Shown here piece after piece: positions 1 to 7,704 of a stretch of 25,127 nucleotides of DNA. The position numbers and the translations under genes were made by a program. The notes under the pieces are model-generated. The model was not told the DNA's origin and ran no database searches. It saw only the letters and a program-made list of their open reading frames with translations. Source of the stretch: Thermoanaerobaculales bacterium (GTDB lineage: Bacteria > Acidobacteriota > Thermoanaerobaculia > Thermoanaerobaculales > Sulfomarinibacteraceae). Numbering within the stretch: the stretch's first letter is position 1; every line of letters starts with the position of its first letter. Location of the stretch: the NCBI GenBank assembly GCA_025456385.1, contig JALOKS010000081.1, positions 1 to 25,127 on the forward strand, written 5' to 3'.

Positions 1-2
1 GG

Positions 3-1982
3 CTGCTGGAGCGCTGCCTGCAGAAGGACCCGACGCGGCGGCTGCAGTCGATCGGCGAGGCGCGGCTGGCGCTCGCGGAGTGGCTCGAGAACCCCGCCGA
101 GGAAGCCGCGGCGACGGCCGCGGCCGCCCTCCAGGGATGGCGGCGGTGGCTGCCGGGGATCGCCGCCGCGGGCGCGGTGGCCGGGCTGGCGGCAGGCCTG
201 GCGATCGGGGCCGCCTTCCTCGGCCGGGAGAGCGTGCCCGAGCCGCTGCGGCGCTTCGAGATCAACGTCTCCGAGCAGGGCCTGTTCTCGCGCCTCGGTT
301 CGGCGATCGTGGTCTCGCCGGACGGACGCATGATCGCCTACACGACCGGCCTCGAAGGGCAGGAGCAGTCGCTGGTCCTGCGCCCATTGGACCGTTTCGA
401 GGAGACCGTGCTCGCCTCCGGCGAGGGCTCGGCCGGCCCCTACCACCCCTTCTTCTCGCCCGACGGCTCCTGGCTGGGCTACGTGACGCCGGGCGAGCTC
501 AAGAAGATCTCGACCACCGGCGGGGCCGCCATCACCCTCACCCAGGTCGACCGCAGCCGCGGCGCGAGCTGGGGCCCCGACGGGACGATCGTCTACGCCG
601 CCTCGGTCCGCTCGGCGCTGTCGCAGATCTCCGCCGCGGGCGGCAACCCGAGCCCGCTGACCGAGCTCGACGAGGCGGCGGGCGAGCAGTCCCACCGCTG
701 GCCGCAGTGGCTGCCCGGCGGCAAGGCGGTGCTGTTCAGCTCGCTCGCCGAGGGCGCGCAGTTCGCCTTCGAGGACGGAGCGATCGAGGTGGTCGAGGTC
801 GCGACCGGCGAGCGCAAGGTCGTGCACCGGGGCGGCTACTACCCGCGCTACGTGCCGACCGGGCACATCCTCTACGTCCACGAAGGGACCCTCTTCGCAT
901 TGCCTTTCGACGTCGGGCGCCTCGAGGCGACGGGCTCGCAGATGCCGGTGTTGGAAGGGCTGGAGACGAACTCGGGCCAGGGGGCCGCGCAGTTCGCGGT
1001 CTCGGAGACCGGCCTGCTCGTCTACCTCGAGGGCGCCGACGAGCTCGAGCCCTTCCCGATCGTGTGGGTCGACCGCGAGGGCCGCAGCGAGACCCTGTGG
1101 GGGCAGCCCGGGATCTACGGCACCCCGCGCCTCTCGCCCGACGGCGGCCGGCTCGCCGTCTCCGTGCAGCGGGCGCAGAGCTGGGACATCTGGGTCTACG
1201 ACCTCGAGCGCGAGGTCGCCACCCGGGTGACCTTCGGCGAGGCCTACGACGCCGACCCGGTGTGGTCCCCCGACGGCCGCTGGCTCGCCTACGAGCTCGA
1301 GGTCGACGGCGCCGACGGCATCTACCGCAAGCGCACCGACGGCACCGGCGAGGCCGAGGTGCTGCTGCAGGCCGGGAAGCAGACCTTTCCCGCCCCGCAC
1401 TCGTGGTCTCCGGACGGGCGCTTCATCGCCATGCAGAGCGCCGGCGAGGGCGGCCAGACCGACATCTGGATCCTGCCCGTGACCGAGGACGGCGGCGGCG
1501 AGCCCGAGGCCTTCGCCACGACGCCTTTCGCCGAAGAGGGGCCGACCTTCTCGCCGGACGGCCGCTGGCTCGCCTACACCTCCGGCGAGACCGGCCGCCC
1601 GGAGGTCTTCGTCGCCTCCTTCCCCGCCGGCGGCGGCAAGTGGCAGGTCTCGGACGGCGGCGGCTCGCAGCCGCGGTGGTCGGGCGACGGGCGCGAGCTC
1701 TTCTTCCGCACCGGCACCGGCATCATGTCGGTTCGGGTCGCCGCCGACGGCGGCTCCTTCAAGGCGAGCCGACCGGAGGTGGTGTTCGAGGGGCCGTTCC
1801 TCGGCGGCCTGCGCGGGGTCATGCTGCCGGGCTTCAACTTCCCGGACTACGACGTCGCGGCCGACGGACAGCGCTTCGTCATGTTCCAGGGGAGCACCGA
1901 GGGGGCGCTCGCGACCGAGGCCAAGGTCGTCCTCGGCTGGTTCGAGGAGCTCCTGCGCCTGACCGCGGCGGGCACGCGCTGA
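3..1982 (+). CDS. Ser/Thr protein kinase with C-terminal TolB/PD40 propeller (5' partial)
   Basis: The frame is open from the window edge, so this is the 3' part of a longer gene. The first codons read LLERCLQKDPTRRLQSIGEA, the usual last helix of a bacterial Hanks-type kinase domain. The catalytic core therefore lies upstream of the window. A single membrane helix follows (about 153-225), then an extracytoplasmic beta-propeller with repeated SPDGRWLAY-type PD40/WD40-like motifs near 318, 456, 1134, 1269, 1410 and 1554. Kinase-TM-PD40 proteins are abundant in Acidobacteriota and are thought to link an outer sensor to cytoplasmic phosphorylation; the ligand here is unknown. Internal starts such as GTG 177 fall within the membrane helix and are not real. 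The gene ends 55 bp before upp, which has its own promoter. Confidence 0.9.
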   Translation: MLERCLQKDPTRRLQSIGEARLALAEWLENPAEEAAATAAAALQGWRRWLPGIAAAGAVAGLAAGLAIGAAFLGRESVPEPLRRFEINVSEQGLFSRLGSAIVVSPDGRMIAYTTGLEGQEQSLVLRPLDRFEETVLASGEGSAGPYHPFFSPDGSWLGYVTPGELKKISTTGGAAITLTQVDRSRGASWGPDGTIVYAASVRSALSQISAAGGNPSPLTELDEAAGEQSHRWPQWLPGGKAVLFSSLAEGAQFAFEDGAIEVVEVATGERKVVHRGGYYPRYVPTGHILYVHEGTLFALPFDVGRLEATGSQMPVLEGLETNSGQGAAQFAVSETGLLVYLEGADELEPFPIVWVDREGRSETLWGQPGIYGTPRLSPDGGRLAVSVQRAQSWDIWVYDLEREVATRVTFGEAYDADPVWSPDGRWLAYELEVDGADGIYRKRTDGTGEAEVLLQAGKQTFPAPHSWSPDGRFIAMQSAGEGGQTDIWILPVTEDGGGEPEAFATTPFAEEGPTFSPDGRWLAYTSGETGRPEVFVASFPAGGGKWQVSDGGGSQPRWSGDGRELFFRTGTGIMSVRVAADGGSFKASRPEVVFEGPFLGGLRGVMLPGFNFPDYDVAADGQRFVMFQGSTEGALATEAKVVLGWFEELLRLTAAGTR

Positions 1983-2020
1983 CGACCGGGAGCCGCAGAC
2001 GCCCGAGGCGCCGACGGGCG

Positions 2021-2029
2021 TGCTATGGT
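2021..2029 (+). promoter_or_regulatory. Extended -10 promoter of upp
   Basis: TG-C-TATGGT is an extended -10 element ending 8 bases before the upp ATG. Transcription would start at or within a base or two of the start codon, which fits the absence of a Shine-Dalgarno sequence. No clear -35 is visible. Confidence 0.5.
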
Positions 2030-2037
2030 CCACAGCC

Positions 2038-2658
2038 ATGGCACTCCATCTCGTCGACCACCCGCTGCTCCACGACATCATGGCGCGGCTGCGCGACCGC
2101 AGCACCACCTCGGACGACTACCGGGCGCTGACCTACCGGGTGTCGACCTTCCTGGTCGCCGAGGCGACCCGCGACCTGCCGACGCGCGAGGAGGTGGTCG
2201 AAACCCCGCTCGAGCGGGCGGGGGTCAGGCGCCTCGCCACCCGGGTGGTGGCGGTGCCGGTGCTGCGGGCCGGCATCGGCATGCTGCAGGCCTTCGTCGA
2301 TCTCGTGCCCGGAACCGAGGTCGGCTACTTCGGCCTCGAACGCAACGAGGAAACGGCGCAGGCCCGCTGCTACTACGAGAAGGTGCCGAAGGACCTCGGG
2401 CAGGCGGTCGTCTTCCTGCTCGACCCCATGCTCGCGACGGGCGGCTCGGCGGCGATGGCGATCGCCGGCCTGCAGGCCCGGGGTGCGCGGGACGTGCGCC
2501 TGGTGGCGATCGTCGCGGCCCCCGAAGGGGTCGAGCTTCTCGCACAGCGCGCGCCGGGCACCGAGATCTTCAGCGCCGCCCTCGACCGCGGCCTCAACGG
2601 CCGCAAGTACATCCTCCCGGGCCTCGGCGACTTCGGCGACCGCCTCTACGGGACCTGA
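2038..2658 (+). CDS. upp: Uracil phosphoribosyltransferase
   Basis: This 206-residue cytoplasmic enzyme of pyrimidine salvage converts uracil and PRPP to UMP and pyrophosphate. E. coli Upp has about the same length (208 aa). Visible family signatures are the N-terminal DHPLLHDIMARLRD stretch, VPVLRAGIGM, the PRPP-binding loop LLDPMLATGGSA, and the C-terminal uracil-binding segment YILPGLGDFGDRLYGT. The start at ATG 2038 matches where homologues begin; an in-frame GTG at 2020 would place the start upstream of the predicted -10 element. There is no Shine-Dalgarno sequence, so a leaderless transcript is likely. It converges with the minus-strand gene ending at 2707. Confidence 0.96.
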   Translation: MALHLVDHPLLHDIMARLRDRSTTSDDYRALTYRVSTFLVAEATRDLPTREEVVETPLERAGVRRLATRVVAVPVLRAGIGMLQAFVDLVPGTEVGYFGLERNEETAQARCYYEKVPKDLGQAVVFLLDPMLATGGSAAMAIAGLQARGARDVRLVAIVAAPEGVELLAQRAPGTEIFSAALDRGLNGRKYILPGLGDFGDRLYGT

Positions 2659-2669
2659 GGCGCACCTCG

Positions 2670-2699
2670 CCGTCGCGCGCCGCCCGCTCCCGGCGACGG
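2670..2699. terminator. Weak hairpin between convergent genes
   Basis: CCGTCGC (2670-2676) pairs perfectly with GCGACGG (2693-2699) around a 16-base GC-rich loop, in the 48-bp gap between upp and the convergent gene. It has no T-run, so its role as a terminator is only a possibility. Confidence 0.25.
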
Positions 2700-2706
2700 G
2701 CGGAGC

Positions 2707-3189
2707 CTACCGGATGTTGGCGATGACGGACTTGGCCGTGTCGTGGGCTTTCACCCGGAGCGTGCCGCCCTCGACCTCGATCGTGGCGGTCACCGGTCCG
2801 AGGCTCGTGCGGTAGATCACCGGCGCCGCGGGTGCGGCCGCCCGGCCGGCGGCCGCGGGCGGCGGGCCCGCAAGCACGATCTCTTTGCCCGCGTCGTCGG
2901 CGGTGACGGTGTGGGTCGTGCCCCCGACCGTGATCTTCACCCAGTACCAGCCGGGAGGCAGGTCCGCGAAGGCCACGCGGCCCTCGGCGTCGGTCGTGCC
3001 CTCGGCGATGGCCGGCGGGGGAAACGGTGGCCCCTTCCTGCCGACCTTGACGCTGACTCCCGGGATCGGGTCCCCCGGCGACCGCACCTGCTCCTGTGCG
3101 TCCACGGCGACTGCAGCAACGAGGGCGGCGCCCACAATGGCGGCGCCGAGCTTCCTGCGACGGCTCGTGACCATGCTCCTCGACTCCAT
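2707..3189 (-). CDS. Secreted protein with carboxypeptidase-regulatory-like (beta-sandwich) domain
   Basis: This 160-residue protein has a basic N-terminus (MESRSMVTSRRRK), a hydrophobic Ala/Val segment and an A-Q-E junction typical of signal peptidase cleavage. The mature part has the pattern GDPIPGVSVKV...TTDAEGRVAFADLPPGWYWV, characteristic of carboxypeptidase-regulatory-like or SpaA-like beta-sandwich domains. In this motif a new strand is introduced by 'G-x-T-D-x-x-G' and closed by 'L-P-P-G-x-Y'. A Pro/Ala linker and a second short beta-rich part follow. The start is uncertain: ATG 3189 or ATG 3174. A GAGGAG lies one base before 3174, too close to serve it, so I chose 3189. No enzymatic residues are visible; an adhesive or structural role in the envelope is inferred. 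Confidence 0.75.
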   Translation of the reverse strand: MESRSMVTSRRRKLGAAIVGAALVAAVAVDAQEQVRSPGDPIPGVSVKVGRKGPPFPPPAIAEGTTDAEGRVAFADLPPGWYWVKITVGGTTHTVTADDAGKEIVLAGPPPAAAGRAAAPAAPVIYRTSLGPVTATIEVEGGTLRVKAHDTAKSVIANIR

Positions 3190-3405
3190 TTCCGCGGCGG
3201 GGTGGCGCCGCTGCACCGCAGCCGGCCGGCAGGTGCCGGCGGGCCGAGACGAGATCGTGTCGGAGGCAGTCAACTTGGAGCCTGCAACAGCCTGCGGCAG
3301 AGGAAATTCCCCGAGAACCTGTCCAGACACCGCGGCCGCTGGACGGTCGGCAGGAGATCCGGGAATGCGGGACGGCGCCTTCGAGGTATGTCAGACGGAG
3401 TCAGT

Positions 3406-3840
3406 ATGAAGCTGCAACGCATCTTCGCCGTGTCGAGGTCCTCCGCAGCCGCCGATGCCGCCCTGCTGGCGCTGAGGGTCGTCGGCGGCATCGCCTTCAT
3501 GTTCCACGGCTGGAAAAAGATCCACGACCCCTTCGGCTGGATGGGCCCGGACGCCTTCGCGCCGAGCTTCCTTCAGGCCCTGGCGGCGCTCGCCGAGTTC
3601 GGGGGCGGGCTGGCGTGGGTCCTCGGGCTGCTGACGCCCCTCGCCTCCGCGGGCATCGCGGCCACGATGGCGGTCGCCGTCTACTTTCACGCCGTCATGC
3701 GGGGCGATCCCTTCGTGGCGGCCGGCGCCGGCGGCGCGTACGAGCCCGCGGCGCTCTACCTCTGCGTCGCGCTGCTGCTGATCGCGATCGGACCGGGACG
3801 CGTGTCCCTCGACCGCCTGCTCTTCGGACGCCGGTCCTGA
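3406..3840 (+). CDS. DoxX family membrane protein
   Basis: This 144-residue integral membrane protein has four hydrophobic helices. Typical DoxX features are the first helix ALLALRVVGGIAFMFHGWKKI, in which a His-Gly-x-x-Lys follows the helix, then FLQALAALAEFGGGLAWVLG with the conserved Glu-x-Gly-Gly, and a last helix ending at the GPGRVSLDRLLFGRR tail. DoxX-type proteins are linked to quinone or thiol redox chemistry and to stress defence in some bacteria; the exact role here is unknown. The start at ATG 3406 is supported by CGGAG at 3396-3400, five bases upstream. The in-frame ATG at 3388 has no properly spaced ribosome-binding site. Confidence 0.88.
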   Translation: MKLQRIFAVSRSSAAADAALLALRVVGGIAFMFHGWKKIHDPFGWMGPDAFAPSFLQALAALAEFGGGLAWVLGLLTPLASAGIAATMAVAVYFHAVMRGDPFVAAGAGGAYEPAALYLCVALLLIAIGPGRVSLDRLLFGRRS

Positions 3841-3865
3841 GCGCCGCGCAGCCGCCAGCGGCAAC

Positions 3866-3973
3866 CTACATCGCGTTCTTGGCGGCCTTCTTCTTCGCCT
3901 TGGCGGCCTTCTTCTCCTTGGGGGAGAGCTTGGGCTTGTTCGTCTTTTCCTTCTTCACCTGACCCTTGGCCAT
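3866..3973 (-). CDS. Lysine-rich 35-residue microprotein (MAKGQ type)
   Basis: This very short gene encodes 35 residues beginning MAKGQVKKEK and continuing as a Lys/Ala-rich chain with a KLSPKEKKAAKAKKKAA stretch; I count 16 lysines. A strong GGAGGGG lies five to six bases before the ATG, which argues for real translation. Short basic proteins starting MAKGQ and rich in Lys/Pro occur as uncharacterised ORFs in many bacteria; similarity to those is from memory. The composition suggests binding to nucleic acid or ribosomes, but no fold or function can be read from it. It lies on the opposite strand to DoxX, ending 25 bp from it, and 95 bp downstream of the NTF2-like gene on the same strand. Confidence 0.75.
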   Translation of the reverse strand: MAKGQVKKEKTNKPKLSPKEKKAAKAKKKAAKNAM

Positions 3974-4068
3974 GACGTCCCCTCCAGTCTCGGCGGCGGC
4001 CACCGGGTCCGGGGCGCGCCGGATGTAGCTGCCGCTTGCGACGCTGGCTGGCCTCGTGAGCGGAGTCG

Positions 4069-4503
4069 TCAGGGGTGCCGCTGGTAGATCTTGGCGACGA
4101 TTTTCCAGCCGTCAGCGCTCCGGTACAGCGACAGGAAGTCGGTGAAGACGTGCTTCCCGTCGCGGCGCAGCTCGACCCTGACGACCGCCGCGTCGCCGCT
4201 CTGAGCCACGATCTCGAGCTCGGCGGCGATGTCGGGGGTCACCCGCTGCGGGTCCGCGCCGGCCTTGGCGACCCGCTCGGCCCACTCGTCGAGCGTCACC
4301 ACCGTTACGCCCTCGTCGCCGTTGACGTACATTCGGAAGCTGTCGTGAAAGCCGGCGCGCATGGCGTCGGCATCGGCGTTGCGGTGGACGCCGTCAACGT
4401 ATGCGGCCCGGACCACGGCGAGCGGATCGGGGCCCTCGGCTGCCATGGCGAAGGCGGCGACGGCCACAATGGCGGCGGCGAATGAGGTTGTTAATAACCG
4501 CAT
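4069..4503 (-). CDS. Exported NTF2-like / lumazine-binding-like protein
   Basis: This 144-residue protein starts with a clear signal peptide (MRLLTTSFAAAIVAVAAFAMAAEG, cleavage near residue 21). The mature part has the compact cone-shaped NTF2-like fold pattern: an N-terminal helix with LAVVRAAYVDGVHRNADADAMRAGFHDSFRMYV, a central helix TLDEWAERVAKAG, and strands ending FTDFLSLYRSADGWKIVAKIYQRHP. That ending is typical of the SnoaL/lumazine_bd_2 group (family assignment from pattern). The start is fixed by GGAGG six bases before ATG 4503. Substrate is unknown. It is divergent from the kinase gene at 4601, with a 97-bp shared upstream region. Confidence 0.85.
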   Translation of the reverse strand: MRLLTTSFAAAIVAVAAFAMAAEGPDPLAVVRAAYVDGVHRNADADAMRAGFHDSFRMYVNGDEGVTVVTLDEWAERVAKAGADPQRVTPDIAAELEIVAQSGDAAVVRVELRRDGKHVFTDFLSLYRSADGWKIVAKIYQRHP

Positions 4504-4580
4504 ACGAAACCTCCCGACTGTGAAAGTCTCAGGAGACATCCTAACGCGGCCGCTCGGAGATCGTTTCGTTCGGGCATCGG

Positions 4581-4589
4581 TGCTAGTCT
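4581..4589 (+). promoter_or_regulatory. Extended -10 promoter of the FG-GAP kinase
   Basis: TG-C-TAGTCT ends 11 bases before ATG 4601. The kinase gene has no Shine-Dalgarno sequence, so a very short or absent leader is likely. The arrangement copies that of upp. Confidence 0.4.
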
Positions 4590-4600
4590 CGTCCCGCCAC

Positions 4601-7303
4601 ATGCCGACCGCAGACGACGATCAGCAGGAGGCCACACCCACCTGGAACGGCAACCCGGGTCTCGTCGACGGGTCGATCGCGCTCCCGCCGCGGTGGCGCG
4701 TTCACAGCAGGATCGGCGGCGGCGGGCAGGCCGAGGTCTTCCTGGCCCTCGACGCGGAGCTCGAGGAGTGGGTCGCGGTCAAGGTCATGCACCCCGGCCT
4801 GTCGGAGGCCGACTCCGAGCGCCTGCGCCGGGAGGTCAGCATCGGCCGCGCGCTCCGCCACCCGAACATCCTCCGGGTCCACGAGCTGATCGACACCTCC
4901 CGGGGTTTCGCGGTCGTCCTCGAGTGGGCCCCCCGCGGCAGCCTGGCCGCGCGGCTGCGCTCGAGCGGCCCGCTGCCGATCGCCGAGGCGGTCGCGGTCG
5001 CGGCGCAGGCTCTGTCGGCGCTCGCGCACCTCCACGAGCGCCGCCTCGTCCACCGCGACCTCAAGCCCTCGAACCTCCTGGTCGGCGGCGACGGCGCGTT
5101 GCGGCTCGCCGACTTCGGCGTCGCACGCTCGCTCGAGACCGGCTTCACCGTGACGAGGACGGGCTCCTCGGTCGGGACCCCGCGCTACATGAGCCCCGAG
5201 GCACTGCGCGGCGAGCCGGCCGCCTTCCCCTCCGACCTCTACTCCCTCGGCGTGACTCTGTACGAGCTTCTGACCGGCGAGCCCCCCTTCACAGGCCGCA
5301 GCGACTTCGACACCGCCGAGCAGCACCTGCGCGCGCCGGTACCCGACCCGCGCCGGCTGCGACCCGACTGCCCGCGCTGGCTCGCCCGCTTCCTCGCGAG
5401 ATTGCTCGAGAAGCGGCCCGAGGACCGCTGGCCGAGCGCCGGCGCGGCGCTGCGCGCCTTCGAGCGGCAGCGGATCCCGGTCTCGCGGCGCGTCCTCCGC
5501 AGGGCCCTGCTCGGCGGCACCGTCGCGGCAGTCGCCGTCTGCCTCGCCTGGGCCGCGGAGGTCCTGGTGGGCGAGCGCCCGGACCCGGCCTCGGCCCGGC
5601 TGCTCGACCGGGAGCTGGTCGCCTACGACGCGCGGGGTGCGGAGCTGTGGCGGGCGGAGGCGGGCCACGACGCGGACGCCAAGGTGCTGGCGGCGGATCT
5701 CGTCGGGGACTCGCGTCGGGAGCTCACGCTGCTGCGCCGCGCCGCCCCGACGTCCTCGGGCTCCTCCTTCGAGCTGGCGGTCCTCGGACCGGACGCGGCG
5801 GCGCTGCGATCCGAGGGCATCGCGTTCGAGGATCTCGATGTCGTGTACCCGGAGCTGCGCCGCAGCTACCGCCCGACCTTCCTCACCGCTGCCGACACCG
5901 ACGGTGACGGACGGAGCGAGCTGCTGTGGGTGGTGCACCACGAGCCCTGGTACCCCTCCGCGGTCGGGCTCTGGAACCTCGGCGCCGGCGAGGAGCCGGG
6001 CGCGGTCCTGATCCACTCGGGCCACGTCCAGCGGCTGGCCGCCGGCGATCTCGACGGCGACGGCGATCAGGAGCTCGTAGCCTCGGCGATCAATAACGTG
6101 CTCGGCTACCAGACCGTGCTCGTGGTGCTCGAACCCAGGCGGCAGCCCCGCCGGCCGCGGCCGGCAGCGGGCTTCTCTCCGGACCTCCTGCGACAGTGGG
6201 CCGGTTCGCGCGGGGACGCCGAGCGGCCGGTCCGCGCCTACACCCTGCTCGGTCAGGATGGGCCGCCGCAGCGAGAGATCTCGATCGTCGACGGGCGCAT
6301 CACGGTCGGCGTGGCCGGCTCGGCGGCGGCTCTCGACCGCGACGGCAACCCGGAGGGCTTTCCCCTCCACGGTCGCGGGCCGGCCGCGCGCCAGGCCTTC
6401 TGGGACGAGCTCGCGCTCACCTGCTTCGAACTCCAGCGCGACCCCTCCGCCGCCCCGCGCGTGATCGCCGCCCTCGACCACCGGCATGCCGCGGTGCTCG
6501 CCGAGCCGCCGATGGCGGTCGGCGCGCGGCTGCTGCTCGCACGCTCCCTGGGGCGGGGCGGCGACCCGGCGGGAGCGGCGCGCGTCCTCACCGCGGCCGC
6601 CGACCGCCACCCCGACGAGGCGGGGCTCCGGATCGCGCTCGCAGAGCAGCTCGCACTGGGGGGCCGGCCGGCGGAGGCCTTCACGGAGCTCAAGCGCGCG
6701 GCCCGCCTCGAACGGATCGGCACCCTCGGCCTGCGGGCACTCACGGACCTGGTCTTCGTCGCCGGCGCCCTGGCCGACAGCGGGCGCTACGACGAGGCGA
6801 TCGGGTGGTACCGGGCCCAGGGTTGGCTCCTCGACGAGGCAAGCACGAACCAACTCCGGGCGCTGTGGTCCTTTCTCGCCCGGGAGTGGGGCGACCCCTC
6901 GCTCGCCGCAGCGACAGGTCACGGAACCTCGACCGAAGCCGAAGTGGCTGTGCTGTGGGCGTCGCTCGAGCAGGGGGCGGATGCCGCGCAGGTCGCCGGT
7001 CGGGCGCGGGCCCTGCGCGATCAGGTCGAGGTCCGGGACATGGCAGGCTGCCTCGAGGCCTGGTGCCTCCTCCGCGAGGGCCGGGCCGAGGCCGCGGAGG
7101 AGGCCGCGGCGGCGGCTCGCGACGGTCTCGAGGCGCGGGCGAGGGAGTCGCTCCGCGTCGCGGTCTGGGTGCCGGTGGCGGAGTGGGTCGAGGACCGGGC
7201 ACGGCACGCGCGGGGCCGCGCGCCGAGGCCGGCGGCCACGCCCTCGGGAGGCGGACGTCTCAGCCTCAGTGCGTGGACACGGGTCGGATCGCCCCCGGGC
7301 TGA
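4601..7303 (+). CDS. Transmembrane Ser/Thr protein kinase with FG-GAP-like and helical-repeat sensor region
   Basis: This 900-residue protein has an N-terminal Hanks-type kinase (about residues 35-290) with a Gly-rich loop (G39-GGGQAEVF), catalytic Lys61 in VAVKV, HRDLKPSN with Asp153, Asp171 of DFG, and a MSPEAL activation-loop end. All catalytic residues are present, so it should be active. One membrane helix follows (about 303-325). The outer part has calcium-loop-like repeats DTDGDGRSELL (about 430) and DLDGDGDQELV (about 485), typical of FG-GAP/VCBS propellers. The last third (about 640-870) is Ala/Leu-rich helical and TPR-like. The kinase presumably couples an outer signal to phosphorylation of unknown targets. 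Start ATG 4601 is chosen because upstream in-frame starts overlap the divergent gene; no ribosome-binding site is visible. Confidence 0.92.
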   Translation: MPTADDDQQEATPTWNGNPGLVDGSIALPPRWRVHSRIGGGGQAEVFLALDAELEEWVAVKVMHPGLSEADSERLRREVSIGRALRHPNILRVHELIDTSRGFAVVLEWAPRGSLAARLRSSGPLPIAEAVAVAAQALSALAHLHERRLVHRDLKPSNLLVGGDGALRLADFGVARSLETGFTVTRTGSSVGTPRYMSPEALRGEPAAFPSDLYSLGVTLYELLTGEPPFTGRSDFDTAEQHLRAPVPDPRRLRPDCPRWLARFLARLLEKRPEDRWPSAGAALRAFERQRIPVSRRVLRRALLGGTVAAVAVCLAWAAEVLVGERPDPASARLLDRELVAYDARGAELWRAEAGHDADAKVLAADLVGDSRRELTLLRRAAPTSSGSSFELAVLGPDAAALRSEGIAFEDLDVVYPELRRSYRPTFLTAADTDGDGRSELLWVVHHEPWYPSAVGLWNLGAGEEPGAVLIHSGHVQRLAAGDLDGDGDQELVASAINNVLGYQTVLVVLEPRRQPRRPRPAAGFSPDLLRQWAGSRGDAERPVRAYTLLGQDGPPQREISIVDGRITVGVAGSAAALDRDGNPEGFPLHGRGPAARQAFWDELALTCFELQRDPSAAPRVIAALDHRHAAVLAEPPMAVGARLLLARSLGRGGDPAGAARVLTAAADRHPDEAGLRIALAEQLALGGRPAEAFTELKRAARLERIGTLGLRALTDLVFVAGALADSGRYDEAIGWYRAQGWLLDEASTNQLRALWSFLAREWGDPSLAAATGHGTSTEAEVAVLWASLEQGADAAQVAGRARALRDQVEVRDMAGCLEAWCLLREGRAEAAEEAAAAARDGLEARARESLRVAVWVPVAEWVEDRARHARGRAPRPAATPSGGGRLSLSAWTRVGSPPG

Positions 7304-7704
7304 GCCCTCGCCGGTCTGGCCGCCACCGCCGGCGACTCAGCCGGTCCGCGGCGCCGGCGGTTCCTGAAAACTGCAGAAGTCTCCTCGGCGCAGACGCCGC
7401 AGCGGGCGAGCGCGGCCTCGAGGGTGCCGCCGTCGGCGTTCACCACGGGCTCGACGTCGGAGGCGATGAAGGTCGCGCGCACCCGCTCAGTCGCTTGGCA
7501 TACCGCCCAGCGCCTGAGCAGCCGAGCTTCCGACCGGGCCGCGATGCCGGCGGTCGGCGTGAGCGAAGCTCAGGCGCCGCGAGGGTTTCCGCCGGTCGCA
7601 GTGGGCACCGCCGGCTCCGGAACGCCGGGAACGGTTCTTGCGACGTCCTCCTGATCGACGGCCAGGCATTGCAGCCGCGTCAGGCCTGCGGAAGGAGGGT
7701 GATC
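7304..7704. other. 401-bp gap with a coding-like fragment
   Basis: No complete gene is visible here. On the minus strand, a stop-free stretch from 7569 down to about 7378 has strongly G/C-biased third positions over its last 35 codons and would read VRATFIASDVEPVVNADGG and onward to a CGVC motif. It then merges with the antisense of the kinase gene. It has no good ribosome-binding site, so it could be a decayed gene. The only clear signal at the right end is the ribosome-binding site of the next gene. Confidence 0.3.

Noticed and set aside
4583..7207. An 874-codon open frame on the minus strand, antisense to the FG-GAP kinase
   Set aside because: It lies wholly opposite a gene with clear kinase motifs; long antisense frames are expected at this GC content. 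It is rich in Arg/Gly/Pro and has no domain pattern.
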